Source: Acidobacteriota bacterium (lineage in GTDB: Bacteria > Acidobacteriota > Terriglobia > Bryobacterales > Bryobacteraceae). Taken from it: a stretch of DNA of 64,000 nucleotides. The notes below the pieces were generated by a model. The model was not told the DNA's origin and ran no database searches. It worked only from the letters and a program-made list of their open reading frames with translations. The position numbers were made by a program, and so were the translations under genes. Shown one piece after another: positions 42,956 through 51,147 of this stretch. Every line of letters begins with the position of its first letter. Position 1 is the first letter of the stretch. The stretch lies in assembly GCA_017304135.1 (NCBI GenBank), contig JAFLBB010000023.1, positions 1-64,000 of the forward strand. Direction: 5' to 3'.

Positions 42956-43659
42956 GCGAGGCCGCTCTCGACGTGCGAGCGGTGTGGAAATACTTCGGTG
43001 ACTTTCCCGCCCTCCGCGCGGTGAACCTCAACGTCGCCCGCGGGGAATGCCTGGCCATGCTCGGCCGCAACGGGGCGGGGAAGACCACCCTTCTGAAAAT
43101 CCTCGCCGGCCTCTCCGACATCTCCCAGGGCACCGTCAGCGTCTTCGGCTCGCAAGGCAACACCACCGACGCCCGCCGTAAAACCGGCGTCCTCGGCCAC
43201 GGTATCGGCATCTACGACGAACTCACCGCCCGCGAAAACCTCGAGCTCTTCGGCAAAATCTATCAGCTCGACCGCCCCGCCCACGCCGCCATGGCCTGGC
43301 TCGAACGCGTCGACCTCAAACACGTCGCCGACGCCCGCGCCCGCGAATTCTCACGCGGCATGCGCCAGCGCCTCGCTGTCGCCCGCGCCTTTATCCACGA
43401 GCCGCTCCTCCTCCTGCTCGATGAACCCTTCACCGCCCTCGACGACCGCTCCATCGCCCTCCTCCAACGCCTGCTCGCCGAACGCCTCGCCGCCGGAGCC
43501 ACCGTCGTCATGTCCACCCACCAGTTGCGCGAGGCCATGGAACTAGCCACCCACTGGGCGCTCCTGGTGCGCGGCAAACTCGTCCACAAGGGCGAACGCA
43601 GCCCCGAGATCATCAGCGACCCCACCTGGGTCTACCGCAACTACGGCGAGGACTCCTAG
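42952..43659 (+). CDS. ccmA: Cytochrome c maturation ABC transporter ATPase CcmA
   Basis: A 235-residue ABC ATPase. Walker A GRNGAGKTTLLK, signature EFSRGMRQRLAVARAF, Walker B LLLLDEPFTALDD and the H-loop MSTHQLREAME. The order ccmA-ccmB-ccmC fits the CcmABCD complex that releases holo-CcmE. Function from the operon; similar ATPases serve other exporters. It overlaps the preceding gene by 4 nt. Confidence 0.88.
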   Translation: MSEAALDVRAVWKYFGDFPALRAVNLNVARGECLAMLGRNGAGKTTLLKILAGLSDISQGTVSVFGSQGNTTDARRKTGVLGHGIGIYDELTARENLELFGKIYQLDRPAHAAMAWLERVDLKHVADARAREFSRGMRQRLAVARAFIHEPLLLLLDEPFTALDDRSIALLQRLLAERLAAGATVVMSTHQLREAMELATHWALLVRGKLVHKGERSPEIISDPTWVYRNYGEDS

Positions 43660-43660
43660 C

Positions 43661-44329
43661 ATGGGCCACGTCTTCACCATCGCCTGGAAAGACCTCCGCA
43701 GCGAACTCCGCACCAAGGAGTCCATCAACGCCGCCGCCGCCTTCTCCATGGTCATCCTCGTCCTGTTCAGCTTCGTCCTCGACATCTCCGGCGACGCCCG
43801 CGATTTCGGCGGCGGCCTCCTCTGGCTCGTCTTCGCCTTCGCCGGCGCCCTCGTGTTGAACCGCAGCTTCGCCCGCGAACAATCCAACGACTGCCTCGAC
43901 GCCCTCGTCGCCTCCCCCCTTCCCGGCTGGGCCCTCTTCCTCGGTAAGGCCATCGCCAATTTCGCCCTCCTCGGCATCGTCGAACTCGTCGCCCTCCCCG
44001 TCTTTGGCATCCTCTTCAACGCCAACTGGCTCCGCTTCCCCGCCTGGACCCTCCTCACCTGCGCCCTCGCCACCTGGGGCATGACCGTCATCGGCACCAT
44101 GTTCAGCGCCCTCACCGTCAATCTCCGCCTGCGCGAACTCATGCTCCCCGTCCTCGTCTACCCCATGCTCATCCCCGTCCTCATGGCCGCCATGCAACTC
44201 ACCACGGCCCTGCTGGTGGGCGAGGGCATCACCGCCGAAGACTGGATTTGGGTGAAGCTGCTCATCGGCTTTGATATCATCTTCACCTCGCTTTCCCTGG
44301 CCTTGATCGACTTCATCCTGGTCAGTTGA
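43661..44329 (+). CDS. ccmB: Cytochrome c maturation ABC transporter membrane subunit CcmB
   Basis: A 222-residue membrane protein with six predicted helices, a family-typical N-terminus (IAWKDLRSELRTKESINAA), FNRSFAREQSNDCLDALVASP-type loop (NRSFAREQSNDCLDALV) and central MLPVLVYPMLIPVLMAAMQL. It partners with CcmA. It begins 1 nt after the ccmA stop. Confidence 0.88.
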   Translation: MGHVFTIAWKDLRSELRTKESINAAAAFSMVILVLFSFVLDISGDARDFGGGLLWLVFAFAGALVLNRSFAREQSNDCLDALVASPLPGWALFLGKAIANFALLGIVELVALPVFGILFNANWLRFPAWTLLTCALATWGMTVIGTMFSALTVNLRLRELMLPVLVYPMLIPVLMAAMQLTTALLVGEGITAEDWIWVKLLIGFDIIFTSLSLALIDFILVS

Positions 44330-44341
44330 CGGAGTTTCCGT

Positions 44342-45028
44342 ATGAAGAACAAAATCCTCATGGCCGTCGCCCTCGCAAGCGGCCTCTACCTTGTGCGTAA
44401 CCTTTACGTCATCCTGCTCCAACTCCCCGACGAAGCCGCCCAGGGCGCCATTTACCGCATCATGTACTTCCACGTGCCGGGCTGGATCACCTCCTTCTCG
44501 GCTTACTTCCTGGCCGGCCTGGCCAGCGTCTGGTATCTCATCAAGCGCGACCCCCGCGCCGACGAATATGCCGTCGCCCTCACCGAAGTCGGCACCATCT
44601 TCACCATGCTCGGCCTCGCCACCGGCATGGTCTGGGCGCGCATCATTTGGGGCGTCTGGTGGGTCTGGGATCCCCGCCTCACCTGGGCCTTCATCTGCTT
44701 CCTCATCTACGCCGGCTACCTCATGCTGCGCAAAACCATCGACGAGCCCGGCCAGCGCGGCCGCATCGCCGCCGTCGTCAGCATCTTCGCCTTCGTCAGC
44801 GTCATCATCACCTACAAGTCCATCGACTGGTGGCGCACCCAGCACCCCGGCGCCGTGCTCAGCTTCCGCGCCGGCGAACAGCGCATGGATCCCGCCATGG
44901 AAGGCATGCTCTTCCACAACTGGTTCGCCCTCACCGCCTTTGCCGGCGTCATCATGATGCTCCGCCTCGGCCAGGAGCGCATGCAGCGCGAACTCGACGC
45001 CCTCCGCCGATATACGCACAGTCTCTGA
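44342..45028 (+). CDS. ccmC: Heme-handling protein CcmC
   Basis: A 228-residue inner-membrane protein with six helices. The tryptophan-rich WWD motif is present (WARIIWGVWWVWDPRLTW). Conserved flanking His: FHVPGW in the first periplasmic loop and PIM-like YRIMYFHV. CcmC transfers heme to CcmE. In this species heme would attach to a Cys rather than a His of CcmE. It lies 12 nt after ccmB. Confidence 0.92.
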   Translation: MKNKILMAVALASGLYLVRNLYVILLQLPDEAAQGAIYRIMYFHVPGWITSFSAYFLAGLASVWYLIKRDPRADEYAVALTEVGTIFTMLGLATGMVWARIIWGVWWVWDPRLTWAFICFLIYAGYLMLRKTIDEPGQRGRIAAVVSIFAFVSVIITYKSIDWWRTQHPGAVLSFRAGEQRMDPAMEGMLFHNWFALTAFAGVIMMLRLGQERMQRELDALRRYTHSL

Positions 45029-45046
45029 ACCTCACCGGACCCCACC

Positions 45047-45205
45047 ATGGACCAACGCAATTTTCTCTACATGTTTTATGGCTTCGCGGCCGCCTGGTTC
45101 CTTCTCGCCGCCTACCTGCTGACTTTGGTCTCCAGGGAGAGTAAACTTCGCAAGGAAGTCGACAACCTCAAGCGCATGCTCGAAGAACGGGAGAAAAAAG
45201 GATGA
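45047..45205 (+). CDS. ccmD: CcmD-like small membrane protein
   Basis: A 52-residue protein found by direct reading: MDQRNFLYMFYGFAAAWFLL at the start, one TM segment (about 8-28) and a basic, charged C-terminal tail (RESKLRKEVDNLKRMLEEREKKG, amphipathic). Size, topology and place after ccmC match CcmD, the small partner of CcmC. Its stop overlaps the next gene by 4 nt (ATGA). Confidence 0.8.
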   Translation: MDQRNFLYMFYGFAAAWFLLAAYLLTLVSRESKLRKEVDNLKRMLEEREKKG

Positions 45206-46578
45206 ACCGCCGCTCGCTCATGAAACTGGCCTCGTCAGCCGGTTTCGCCACCCTCATGACCAAACGGGAAGCCGCCGCCCAGGAACAGGTGGCCCGCGCC
45301 ACGCGCGCCATGCCCTCGCCCAAGATCAAAGACATTCAGGTAATCGCCACTGCGCCTACCGGCCTGCGCCTGATTGTCGTCAAGGTCATCACGGACCAGG
45401 ACGGCCTCTACGGCTACGGCTGCGGCACCTACACCCAGCGCGCCGACCTCGTCGTCCCCGCCGTCGAAAAATACCTGAAGCCGCTTCTGGTCGGCCGCCC
45501 CGCCGATCGCATCGACGACACCTGGCAGATGTGCTACAACTCCAGCTACTGGCGCAACGGCCCCGTGCTCAACAACGCCATCTCCGGCGTCGACCAGGCC
45601 CTCTGGGACATCAAGGGCCGCCAGGCCGGCATGCCCGTCTACCAGTTGCTCGGCGGCAAGTGCCGTGAAGCGGCCGACGTCTACCGCCATGCTTCCGGCG
45701 GCGAAATCCAGCAGGTCATCGACAACGCCAAGCGCTACATCGAAACCGAAAAGGTGCGCCACATCCGCGTCCAGGTCGGCGTCCCAGGCATGGAAGGCTA
45801 CGGCGGCCGTGGCGAAGGCAACCGCGCCGCCGCCCTGCACAACGACCCCGTCTACGAACCCGCCGTCTACATCCGCCGCGCCCTTAAGCTTTTCGAGGAA
45901 TGCCGCAAGCAACTCGGCGACGAGATCGAACTCTGCCACGACGTCCACGAACGCGTCACACCCACCCAGGCGCTTCAATTCTGCAAGGACGTCGAGAAGT
46001 TCAAGCTCTACTTCTTCGAAGATCCCTTCTCGCCCGAAGACATCGGCTGGTTCCGCCTCACCCGCCAGCAGTGCGCCACCCCCATCGCCATGGGCGAGCT
46101 CTTCAACTCGCCGCATGAATGGTCGCCGCTCATCGCCGAACGGCTCATTGACTTTATTCGTGTTCACGTCTCCCAGGCCGGCGGCCTCACCCCCTGCCGC
46201 AAAATGGCCGCCATGGGCGAAGCCTTCGGCGTCAAAACCGCCTGGCACGGCCCCGGCGACGTCTCCCCCATCGGCCACGCCGCCAACGTTGCCCTCGACC
46301 TGGCCTGCTGGAACTTCGGCATCCAGGAATGGAGCGGCCTCGACAACCCGCGCCTCCAGGAAATCTTCACCGGCATGCCCACCTACAAGGAAGGCTACGC
46401 CTACGCCAACGAGGCCCCCGGCTGGGGCATCGAAGTGAACGAGGCCGCCGCCAAAAAGTATCCCTTCGGCGGCACCCAAACCACCTCGCGCGGAGGCGGC
46501 ATGCCCTCTGGACGCCAGGCCCTCAACGGCGGCTGGGGCGTCGTCCGCCGCCGCGACGGCACGGTCATCAAGCAATAG
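45202..46578 (+). CDS. Enolase-superfamily dehydratase (mannonate-dehydratase/RspA-like)
   Basis: A 458-residue protein with a Tat-like N-terminus (NRRSLMKLASSAGFATLM). The capping domain (about 40-155) and the barrel follow. Barrel motifs: ELCHDVHERVTP (Asp and His of the ManD-type metal/acid site), YFFEDPFSPED (Glu), AMGELFNSPHEW (Glu), RVHVSQAGGLTPCRKMAAM and AWHGPGDVSPIGHAAN. This is the D-mannonate/galactonate dehydratase-like subgroup. Substrate specificity is unproven. A twin-arginine signal on this cytosolic-type fold is typical of acidobacteria. Overlaps ccmD by 4 nt but is functionally unrelated. Confidence 0.85.
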   Translation: MNRRSLMKLASSAGFATLMTKREAAAQEQVARATRAMPSPKIKDIQVIATAPTGLRLIVVKVITDQDGLYGYGCGTYTQRADLVVPAVEKYLKPLLVGRPADRIDDTWQMCYNSSYWRNGPVLNNAISGVDQALWDIKGRQAGMPVYQLLGGKCREAADVYRHASGGEIQQVIDNAKRYIETEKVRHIRVQVGVPGMEGYGGRGEGNRAAALHNDPVYEPAVYIRRALKLFEECRKQLGDEIELCHDVHERVTPTQALQFCKDVEKFKLYFFEDPFSPEDIGWFRLTRQQCATPIAMGELFNSPHEWSPLIAERLIDFIRVHVSQAGGLTPCRKMAAMGEAFGVKTAWHGPGDVSPIGHAANVALDLACWNFGIQEWSGLDNPRLQEIFTGMPTYKEGYAYANEAPGWGIEVNEAAAKKYPFGGTQTTSRGGGMPSGRQALNGGWGVVRRRDGTVIKQ

Positions 46579-46632
46579 TCATCCACCCGGGGCGCACGGG
46601 TGCCGAGCCCGCTGCGCCCCGCTTTACTGTTC

Positions 46633-47232
46633 ATGGCTGACGACACCTCCGACCGCTACCGCCTCGACAGTCACAGCGAAGCAGACGGTTGGCGCGTGGA
46701 ATACTGGCAGGGCTTCCGTGAATGGGGACTCGTCCGCCTCCTCCACGGCGAGGCTCGCCTCGACCTCTATGCCGAACTCCTTGGCTGGGGCGAAGGCCAG
46801 AAGATGTACCTCGGCATCGATCTCCCCTCAAGCGTCGAGTTCGGTGGAGCGGCCCTCACCGGAGAACAACTCCTGCCCCTGGCCGCCCGCACGCACCTCG
46901 GGCTCTGTCTTTGTGGTTTGCCCCACGCCATCACTGTTCACGCCCCCCACCAACCCTTGGACACCGCCGCCCGTCTCGCCGCGCTTGCGGAATTCAACGC
47001 GTGGATGTCGCGGCGCGGTTGGCGCGTCTCCGCCGATGAGCGCACGCTCCGCATCCAGCGCAATGGCTGGCGCCTCTTCTCTTCCTCGCCCTCGCATGCG
47101 GAGATCATCGAGCGCGGCGGCCGCGTCGCCGCCGCATGGAATGCCCACCTCACCACGCCCGGCAGCCGCGGCGCGCTCTACATCAGCGAAGGCTGCGACT
47201 ATGCCGCCGCCGCTCAGCAACTCCGCTGGTAG
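46633..47232 (+). CDS. Uncharacterised protein, 199 aa
   Basis: I do not recognise this protein. From ATG 46633 (MADDTSDRYRLDSHSE; an ATG at 46600 is possible) it has an alternating strand/helix character, no signal peptide and no TM segment. Notable features: WRVEYWQGFREWGLVRLLHGEARLD, GWGEGQKMYLGID, the Cys pair in LGLCLCGLPHAITVH and a Trp-rich WMSRRGWRV. Base composition and codon use match neighbours. It follows the dehydratase gene by 54 nt on the same strand; convergent with GH2. Confidence 0.6.
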   Translation: MADDTSDRYRLDSHSEADGWRVEYWQGFREWGLVRLLHGEARLDLYAELLGWGEGQKMYLGIDLPSSVEFGGAALTGEQLLPLAARTHLGLCLCGLPHAITVHAPHQPLDTAARLAALAEFNAWMSRRGWRVSADERTLRIQRNGWRLFSSSPSHAEIIERGGRVAAAWNAHLTTPGSRGALYISEGCDYAAAAQQLRW

Positions 47233-47250
47233 CCCAGTCCACTCGCCGCC

Positions 47251-49038
47251 CTACCACCGCGGATAGCTGTTCCACTCCTTGATCAGCTTCACGTCGAACT
47301 TCGGCTTGCGGTCATACGTCATCAGCCCGTTGATCTCCTGCTCCACGTCGGTCAGCTGTGTGTAGCAGTACCCGGCGTTGAACGGCAGCTTCGACGCCGC
47401 TTCAAACAACTCGGCAATGCGCGCCTTCGCCGCCGCCTCGTTGCGCTCCACGCCTGAATACCCCCACGCCTCGGCCGAAGCCTCCATCCCTGGCGGCAGG
47501 TACGCCACGCCGCCAAACTCGCTCATCCAGTACGGCGTCCCGTTGTAGGCAAAGCCGGGAATCATCGCCGGACGCCCGTTATCGGGAATCAGTGAACCCT
47601 TCGCCCGCGACACCTTGGCATACTTCTCCGTCATCAGCTTGCCCGTCCGCGCATAGTCGTGCAGCGACGTCAGGTCCGTGTGGTCGGTGTGCTCCCAGCC
47701 GTCGTTATCGATCACCGGCCGCGTCGCATCGAGCGACTTCGTCAGTGCATACAGCGAAATCAAATGCTGCTGCTGCCGTGGGTCCTCCAGGTTCTGCACA
47801 CCCCAGCTCTCGTTGATCGGAATCCACATAATCAGCGACGGATGGTTGTAATCGCGCTCCACCGCCTCGATCCATTCCTTCGTGAACCGCGCCGCGTACA
47901 CCTCGTCGTACTTCACCGCGTTGGCCATCTCGCCCGTCACCAGCAGGCCCAGCTTGTCGGCCCAATAGTGGAACCGCGGATCCTCAATCTTCTGGTGCTT
48001 GCGCGCCCCGTTGAAGCCCATCTCCTTCATCATCCGGATGTCGTATTGGATCGCCTCATCGGTTGGCGGCGTGAGAATCCCATCCGGCCAGTAGCCCTGG
48101 TCCAGCACCGTGCGCAGAAACAGCGGCCGCCGGTTCAGCAACAGCGTGTCGCTGCCCATCGCCACCGTGCGGAAGCCGAAGTACGACTTCACGCGATCAA
48201 TCACCTGCCCGCCCCGCCGCAGCTCGAACGTCACGTTGTACAAATTCGGATTCTCGGGCGACCACAGCCGCGGCGTCGGGTCCGTGTACGCGAGCCCCTG
48301 CACCGGCTCGGCCGTCGTCGTCGCGCTGAGCGTTGTGCCCTCCACCACGGCGCGAATCTCCAGCCCGGCTTCGTTGCGCGCCAGCCGCGCGTCGAACTTC
48401 GCCGTGCCCTCCATCCCCGCCGTAATGCGCACGCTTGCCAGATGGTTGTCCCCCACCGTTTCCAGCCACACCGGCTGCCAGATGCCCGACGTCCGCGTGT
48501 AGAAAATCCCGCGCGATTTCGGTAGCCAATACTGCTTGCCGCGCGGCAGGAACTCATCGGTCGGCACATCCTCGGCCCGCACCGTGATCACATTCGCCCC
48601 CGCCTTCAGATGCGGCGTGATGTCGAACCGGAACGGCACATTGCCGCCCTCGTGCGAACCCAGGTAGGCCCCGTTCACCCACACCATCGCCTGATAGTCC
48701 ACCGCGCCAAACTGCAGCAGTACGCGCTTGCCGCTCCAGCCCTGCGGCACCGTCACCGCCCGCCGGTACCACACCCACGGATGAAACGTCGTGTCGCCAA
48801 TGCCGCTCAGCTTCGATTCAAACGCATACGGCACCGTGATCTTCTTCGCGAACGCCTTCGCCCCCTCCTGCCACTTCTGGTTCAGTCCGGCATTGGCGTC
48901 GTCGAACTCAAAGTCCCACTGTCCGTTCAGCGTCATCCACTGCTCGCGCTCAAACTGCGGCTGCGGATACTCCGGCCGCGGCACGGCCTGCGCAAACAGG
49001 GCCGCCGTCATCATCAATGTCAGAACAAGGCTCTTCAT
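47251..49038 (-). CDS. Secreted glycoside hydrolase family 2 (beta-galactosidase-like)
   Basis: A 595-residue secreted protein: signal peptide (MKSLVLTLMMTAALFAQA), jelly-roll sugar-binding domain (about 30-195; WMTLNGQWDFEFDD, WYRRAVTVPQGWSGKRVLLQFGAVDYQAMVWVNG), an Ig-like domain (about 200-290, VKSYFGFRT) and a TIM barrel. Catalytic residues: acid/base Glu in IPINESWG and nucleophile Glu in YWMSEFGGVAY. Beta-galactosidase, -glucuronidase and -mannosidase activities all occur in this family. ATG 49038 (GGAAG upstream) overlaps the GH51-like stop by 4 nt, so the two are coupled. Confidence 0.88.
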   Translation of the reverse strand: MKSLVLTLMMTAALFAQAVPRPEYPQPQFEREQWMTLNGQWDFEFDDANAGLNQKWQEGAKAFAKKITVPYAFESKLSGIGDTTFHPWVWYRRAVTVPQGWSGKRVLLQFGAVDYQAMVWVNGAYLGSHEGGNVPFRFDITPHLKAGANVITVRAEDVPTDEFLPRGKQYWLPKSRGIFYTRTSGIWQPVWLETVGDNHLASVRITAGMEGTAKFDARLARNEAGLEIRAVVEGTTLSATTTAEPVQGLAYTDPTPRLWSPENPNLYNVTFELRRGGQVIDRVKSYFGFRTVAMGSDTLLLNRRPLFLRTVLDQGYWPDGILTPPTDEAIQYDIRMMKEMGFNGARKHQKIEDPRFHYWADKLGLLVTGEMANAVKYDEVYAARFTKEWIEAVERDYNHPSLIMWIPINESWGVQNLEDPRQQQHLISLYALTKSLDATRPVIDNDGWEHTDHTDLTSLHDYARTGKLMTEKYAKVSRAKGSLIPDNGRPAMIPGFAYNGTPYWMSEFGGVAYLPPGMEASAEAWGYSGVERNEAAAKARIAELFEAASKLPFNAGYCYTQLTDVEQEINGLMTYDRKPKFDVKLIKEWNSYPRW

Positions 49039-50594
49039 GCGTTCGCTTCCTTCAATGTTGTCAAAATCACCGCGCTCACACTGCGCGCCGGGAAAGTCCA
49101 CTCCACCGGCGCTCCGGGCGTCACGGTCAGCGTCTTCTCCACCGGCTCGAACGTCTTCGGATGCTGCGTATCCACATACGCGCGCGCTTCGGCCGGTGCA
49201 ATCTCATGCACCACGCCCGCCGCAATCCGCCGCCCAGGCACACGGAACGCCGCCTTCACCGGGCTTGTGAAATCCGTGTTCAGCACGTGCAGCAGCACCG
49301 AATCGATGCCCACCGTCGCCGCCACATCGAGCGCCGTCGGAGCGCCCGTCACCGCCGCCCCATGCGTCCCGTGATGCCGCCGGAACAGCCGCATGATCGA
49401 ACCCACCGGCAGCAGGTGCGAACTCCCACGCGGCGTCTGCATCATCACCGCGTTCACCGTCCACCGGTTGCCCGCAAAGTCGGCCCCCGTGCAAATCCTC
49501 ACCCGCCCGCCATGCCGCAAATACGTGTTCAGCGACTTCGCGTGATACGCCGCCGACAGCCACTCCGTCAAAATCGGATTCGCATTGTGCGGCTGCAAAG
49601 ACAAATGCCCTTCGGTCACCGCAATGCCATGCGATGAATCGCCGGGCGGAATCGCGTGCTCAAACTCCCGCAACCGCACATCCACGCGCCCCGCCAGTTC
49701 CAGCAACTCCTCCCACGCCCGCGCCGGGTCCTTCTGATACTCATACCCCCGCAGCACGGTGTCTTTCCGGATCGGCGCTTGCCCCATCATGTGCATCGCA
49801 ATCATGTCGATATGCTCGCCCGCCCGCTTCGCCATCTCCGCCGCCCACAACCCGCGCCCCGCCGGTGTTTCACCACGGTCGCCCCAGCCAATCAGCTTGA
49901 TCGACGCATCCCGCCCCCGCATCGCTTTCGAAAACGCGATCGTAGCCTTCACCGTCTCATCCAGCGTGAACCCGCCTCGCCCATACGACGTCTCATTGCC
50001 CAACTGCCACAGCTGGATCGGAAACGGATCCCGCGATCCGTTGGCCGCGCGCTCGCGATGGTCCGGGTCATTGCAATAGCTCACCCAATCCGCGGCCTCT
50101 TCCGGACCCGCCGTCCGGTCGCCCTCCGGCTTATTACGATACGTCTGAAACCCGTCGCCCTGGAAGTTCACACACATCAGCGGCGCTGCTTCCACCCGCT
50201 TGCAGAAGGCCGCGAACTCGTGCGTCCCCACGCGGTTTGACTCAATCCCGCCCCACACATAGTTCCGCATCGCCGGCCGCTTGGCCACCGGACCAATCCC
50301 CTCGCGCCACCGGTAGTAGCGGCAAAACAGCCCGCCCCAGCGCATCGTCTGCGGCCCCAACTCGCGCGTCGCCGCCACGAAGTCCTCACGCCAGTCGTTG
50401 ATCTCGTAGTCCCAACCCGCCTCCACCGATGAGTCCGTCGCCCCTAGCGGCTCCATGAACTGCATGTAGAGGTGCGGCGACACCTCAAACAATGGTTTCG
50501 GGTCCACCGCAATCACGTTGGCTCCCGCCGGAGCCTGCGCGGCCAAAGGAACCGCCGCGGCGGCGAGCATGGTTCGACGAGTCATCGGCGACAT
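49035..50594 (-). CDS. Secreted GH51-like alpha-L-arabinofuranosidase
   Basis: A 519-residue secreted hydrolase. A Tat-like signal (MTRRTMLAAAAVPLAAQAPA, from residue 4) precedes a TIM barrel: SPHLYMQFMEPLGATDSSVE, TMRWGGLFCRYYRWREGIG, the acid/base Glu in WQLGNETSYGRG and the likely nucleophile in IAVTEGHLSL. A C-terminal beta-sandwich (about 400-510) completes the GH51 layout. The subgroup is somewhat divergent. I took ATG 50594; ATG 50585 and TTG 50603 are in frame. With the GH2 gene it forms a hemicellulose-degrading pair. Confidence 0.78.
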   Translation of the reverse strand: MSPMTRRTMLAAAAVPLAAQAPAGANVIAVDPKPLFEVSPHLYMQFMEPLGATDSSVEAGWDYEINDWREDFVAATRELGPQTMRWGGLFCRYYRWREGIGPVAKRPAMRNYVWGGIESNRVGTHEFAAFCKRVEAAPLMCVNFQGDGFQTYRNKPEGDRTAGPEEAADWVSYCNDPDHRERAANGSRDPFPIQLWQLGNETSYGRGGFTLDETVKATIAFSKAMRGRDASIKLIGWGDRGETPAGRGLWAAEMAKRAGEHIDMIAMHMMGQAPIRKDTVLRGYEYQKDPARAWEELLELAGRVDVRLREFEHAIPPGDSSHGIAVTEGHLSLQPHNANPILTEWLSAAYHAKSLNTYLRHGGRVRICTGADFAGNRWTVNAVMMQTPRGSSHLLPVGSIMRLFRRHHGTHGAAVTGAPTALDVAATVGIDSVLLHVLNTDFTSPVKAAFRVPGRRIAAGVVHEIAPAEARAYVDTQHPKTFEPVEKTLTVTPGAPVEWTFPARSVSAVILTTLKEANA

Positions 50595-50649
50595 GGCAGT
50601 CAACAGTTTAACCGTTTACGCGGCGTTACGGAATGCCCCCGCAGCCTCC

Positions 50650-51147
50650 TCACCACACCATCGAGTTGAGCACCCCCCTACACCCCGCCGCTCCGCAGTT
50701 GCAGGGGACCACCTCCCGCCCCGTCAGTTGGTAATCAAACAACAGTTCCTCCCCCTTGGCCAGCCGCCGCAGGCTCACCATCCAAATCCTGCCCCCATGC
50801 AGCCGCGCCACCACGTTGGGCTCACAAGAGTGGTTGATGAACTCCGCCCCGCTCCCCCACACCGCGCCATCCAACGCCCTCCCCGGCCCAACCCAGAAGT
50901 GGTACACATGCGGCCGCACCGACCGCCGCACCACCTCCTCCGCCGAAATCCGCTCCCCCGTATACTCGATCAGCCGCCGCCGCGCCGGAATCTCCTCGCC
51001 CGCGAAAATCCCCCAACCGTGAACCGGCGATCGACGCGCCACCAATTTGAACCTCATCGCCGCCCGATTCAGTCGCGGCCGCTTATCCGGAGCCGCCGGC
51101 AGCACCACCTCTCTTACAAACGCCGTCAGCTCCCCTGCCCGCTTCAT
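50650..51147 (-). CDS. SET-domain protein-lysine methyltransferase
   Basis: A 165-residue SET-domain protein: KLVARRSPVHGWGIFAGEEIPARRRLIEYTGE (SET-N), the pseudoknot EFINHSCEPNV (Asn105, His106), LRRLAKGEELLFDYQ (catalytic Tyr139) and a post-SET Cys cluster PCNCGAAGCRG (Cys149, 151, 156) that with Cys108 can bind zinc. SET domains use SAM to methylate protein lysines. ATG 51147 overlaps the TGA of the upstream gene (ATGA); TTG 51150 is not needed. That upstream gene encodes a Lys/Ala-rich protein and is a candidate substrate. Confidence 0.9.
   Translation of the reverse strand: MKRAGELTAFVREVVLPAAPDKRPRLNRAAMRFKLVARRSPVHGWGIFAGEEIPARRRLIEYTGERISAEEVVRRSVRPHVYHFWVGPGRALDGAVWGSGAEFINHSCEPNVVARLHGGRIWMVSLRRLAKGEELLFDYQLTGREVVPCNCGAAGCRGVLNSMVW

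Noticed and set aside
43613..45019. 468-codon open frame antisense to ccmB/ccmC
   Set aside because: Same codon-bias artefact; low-complexity Gly/Asp/Glu translation.
45235..46575. 446-codon open frame antisense to the enolase-superfamily gene
   Set aside because: Low-complexity and no recognisable motif; the plus-strand gene is unambiguous.
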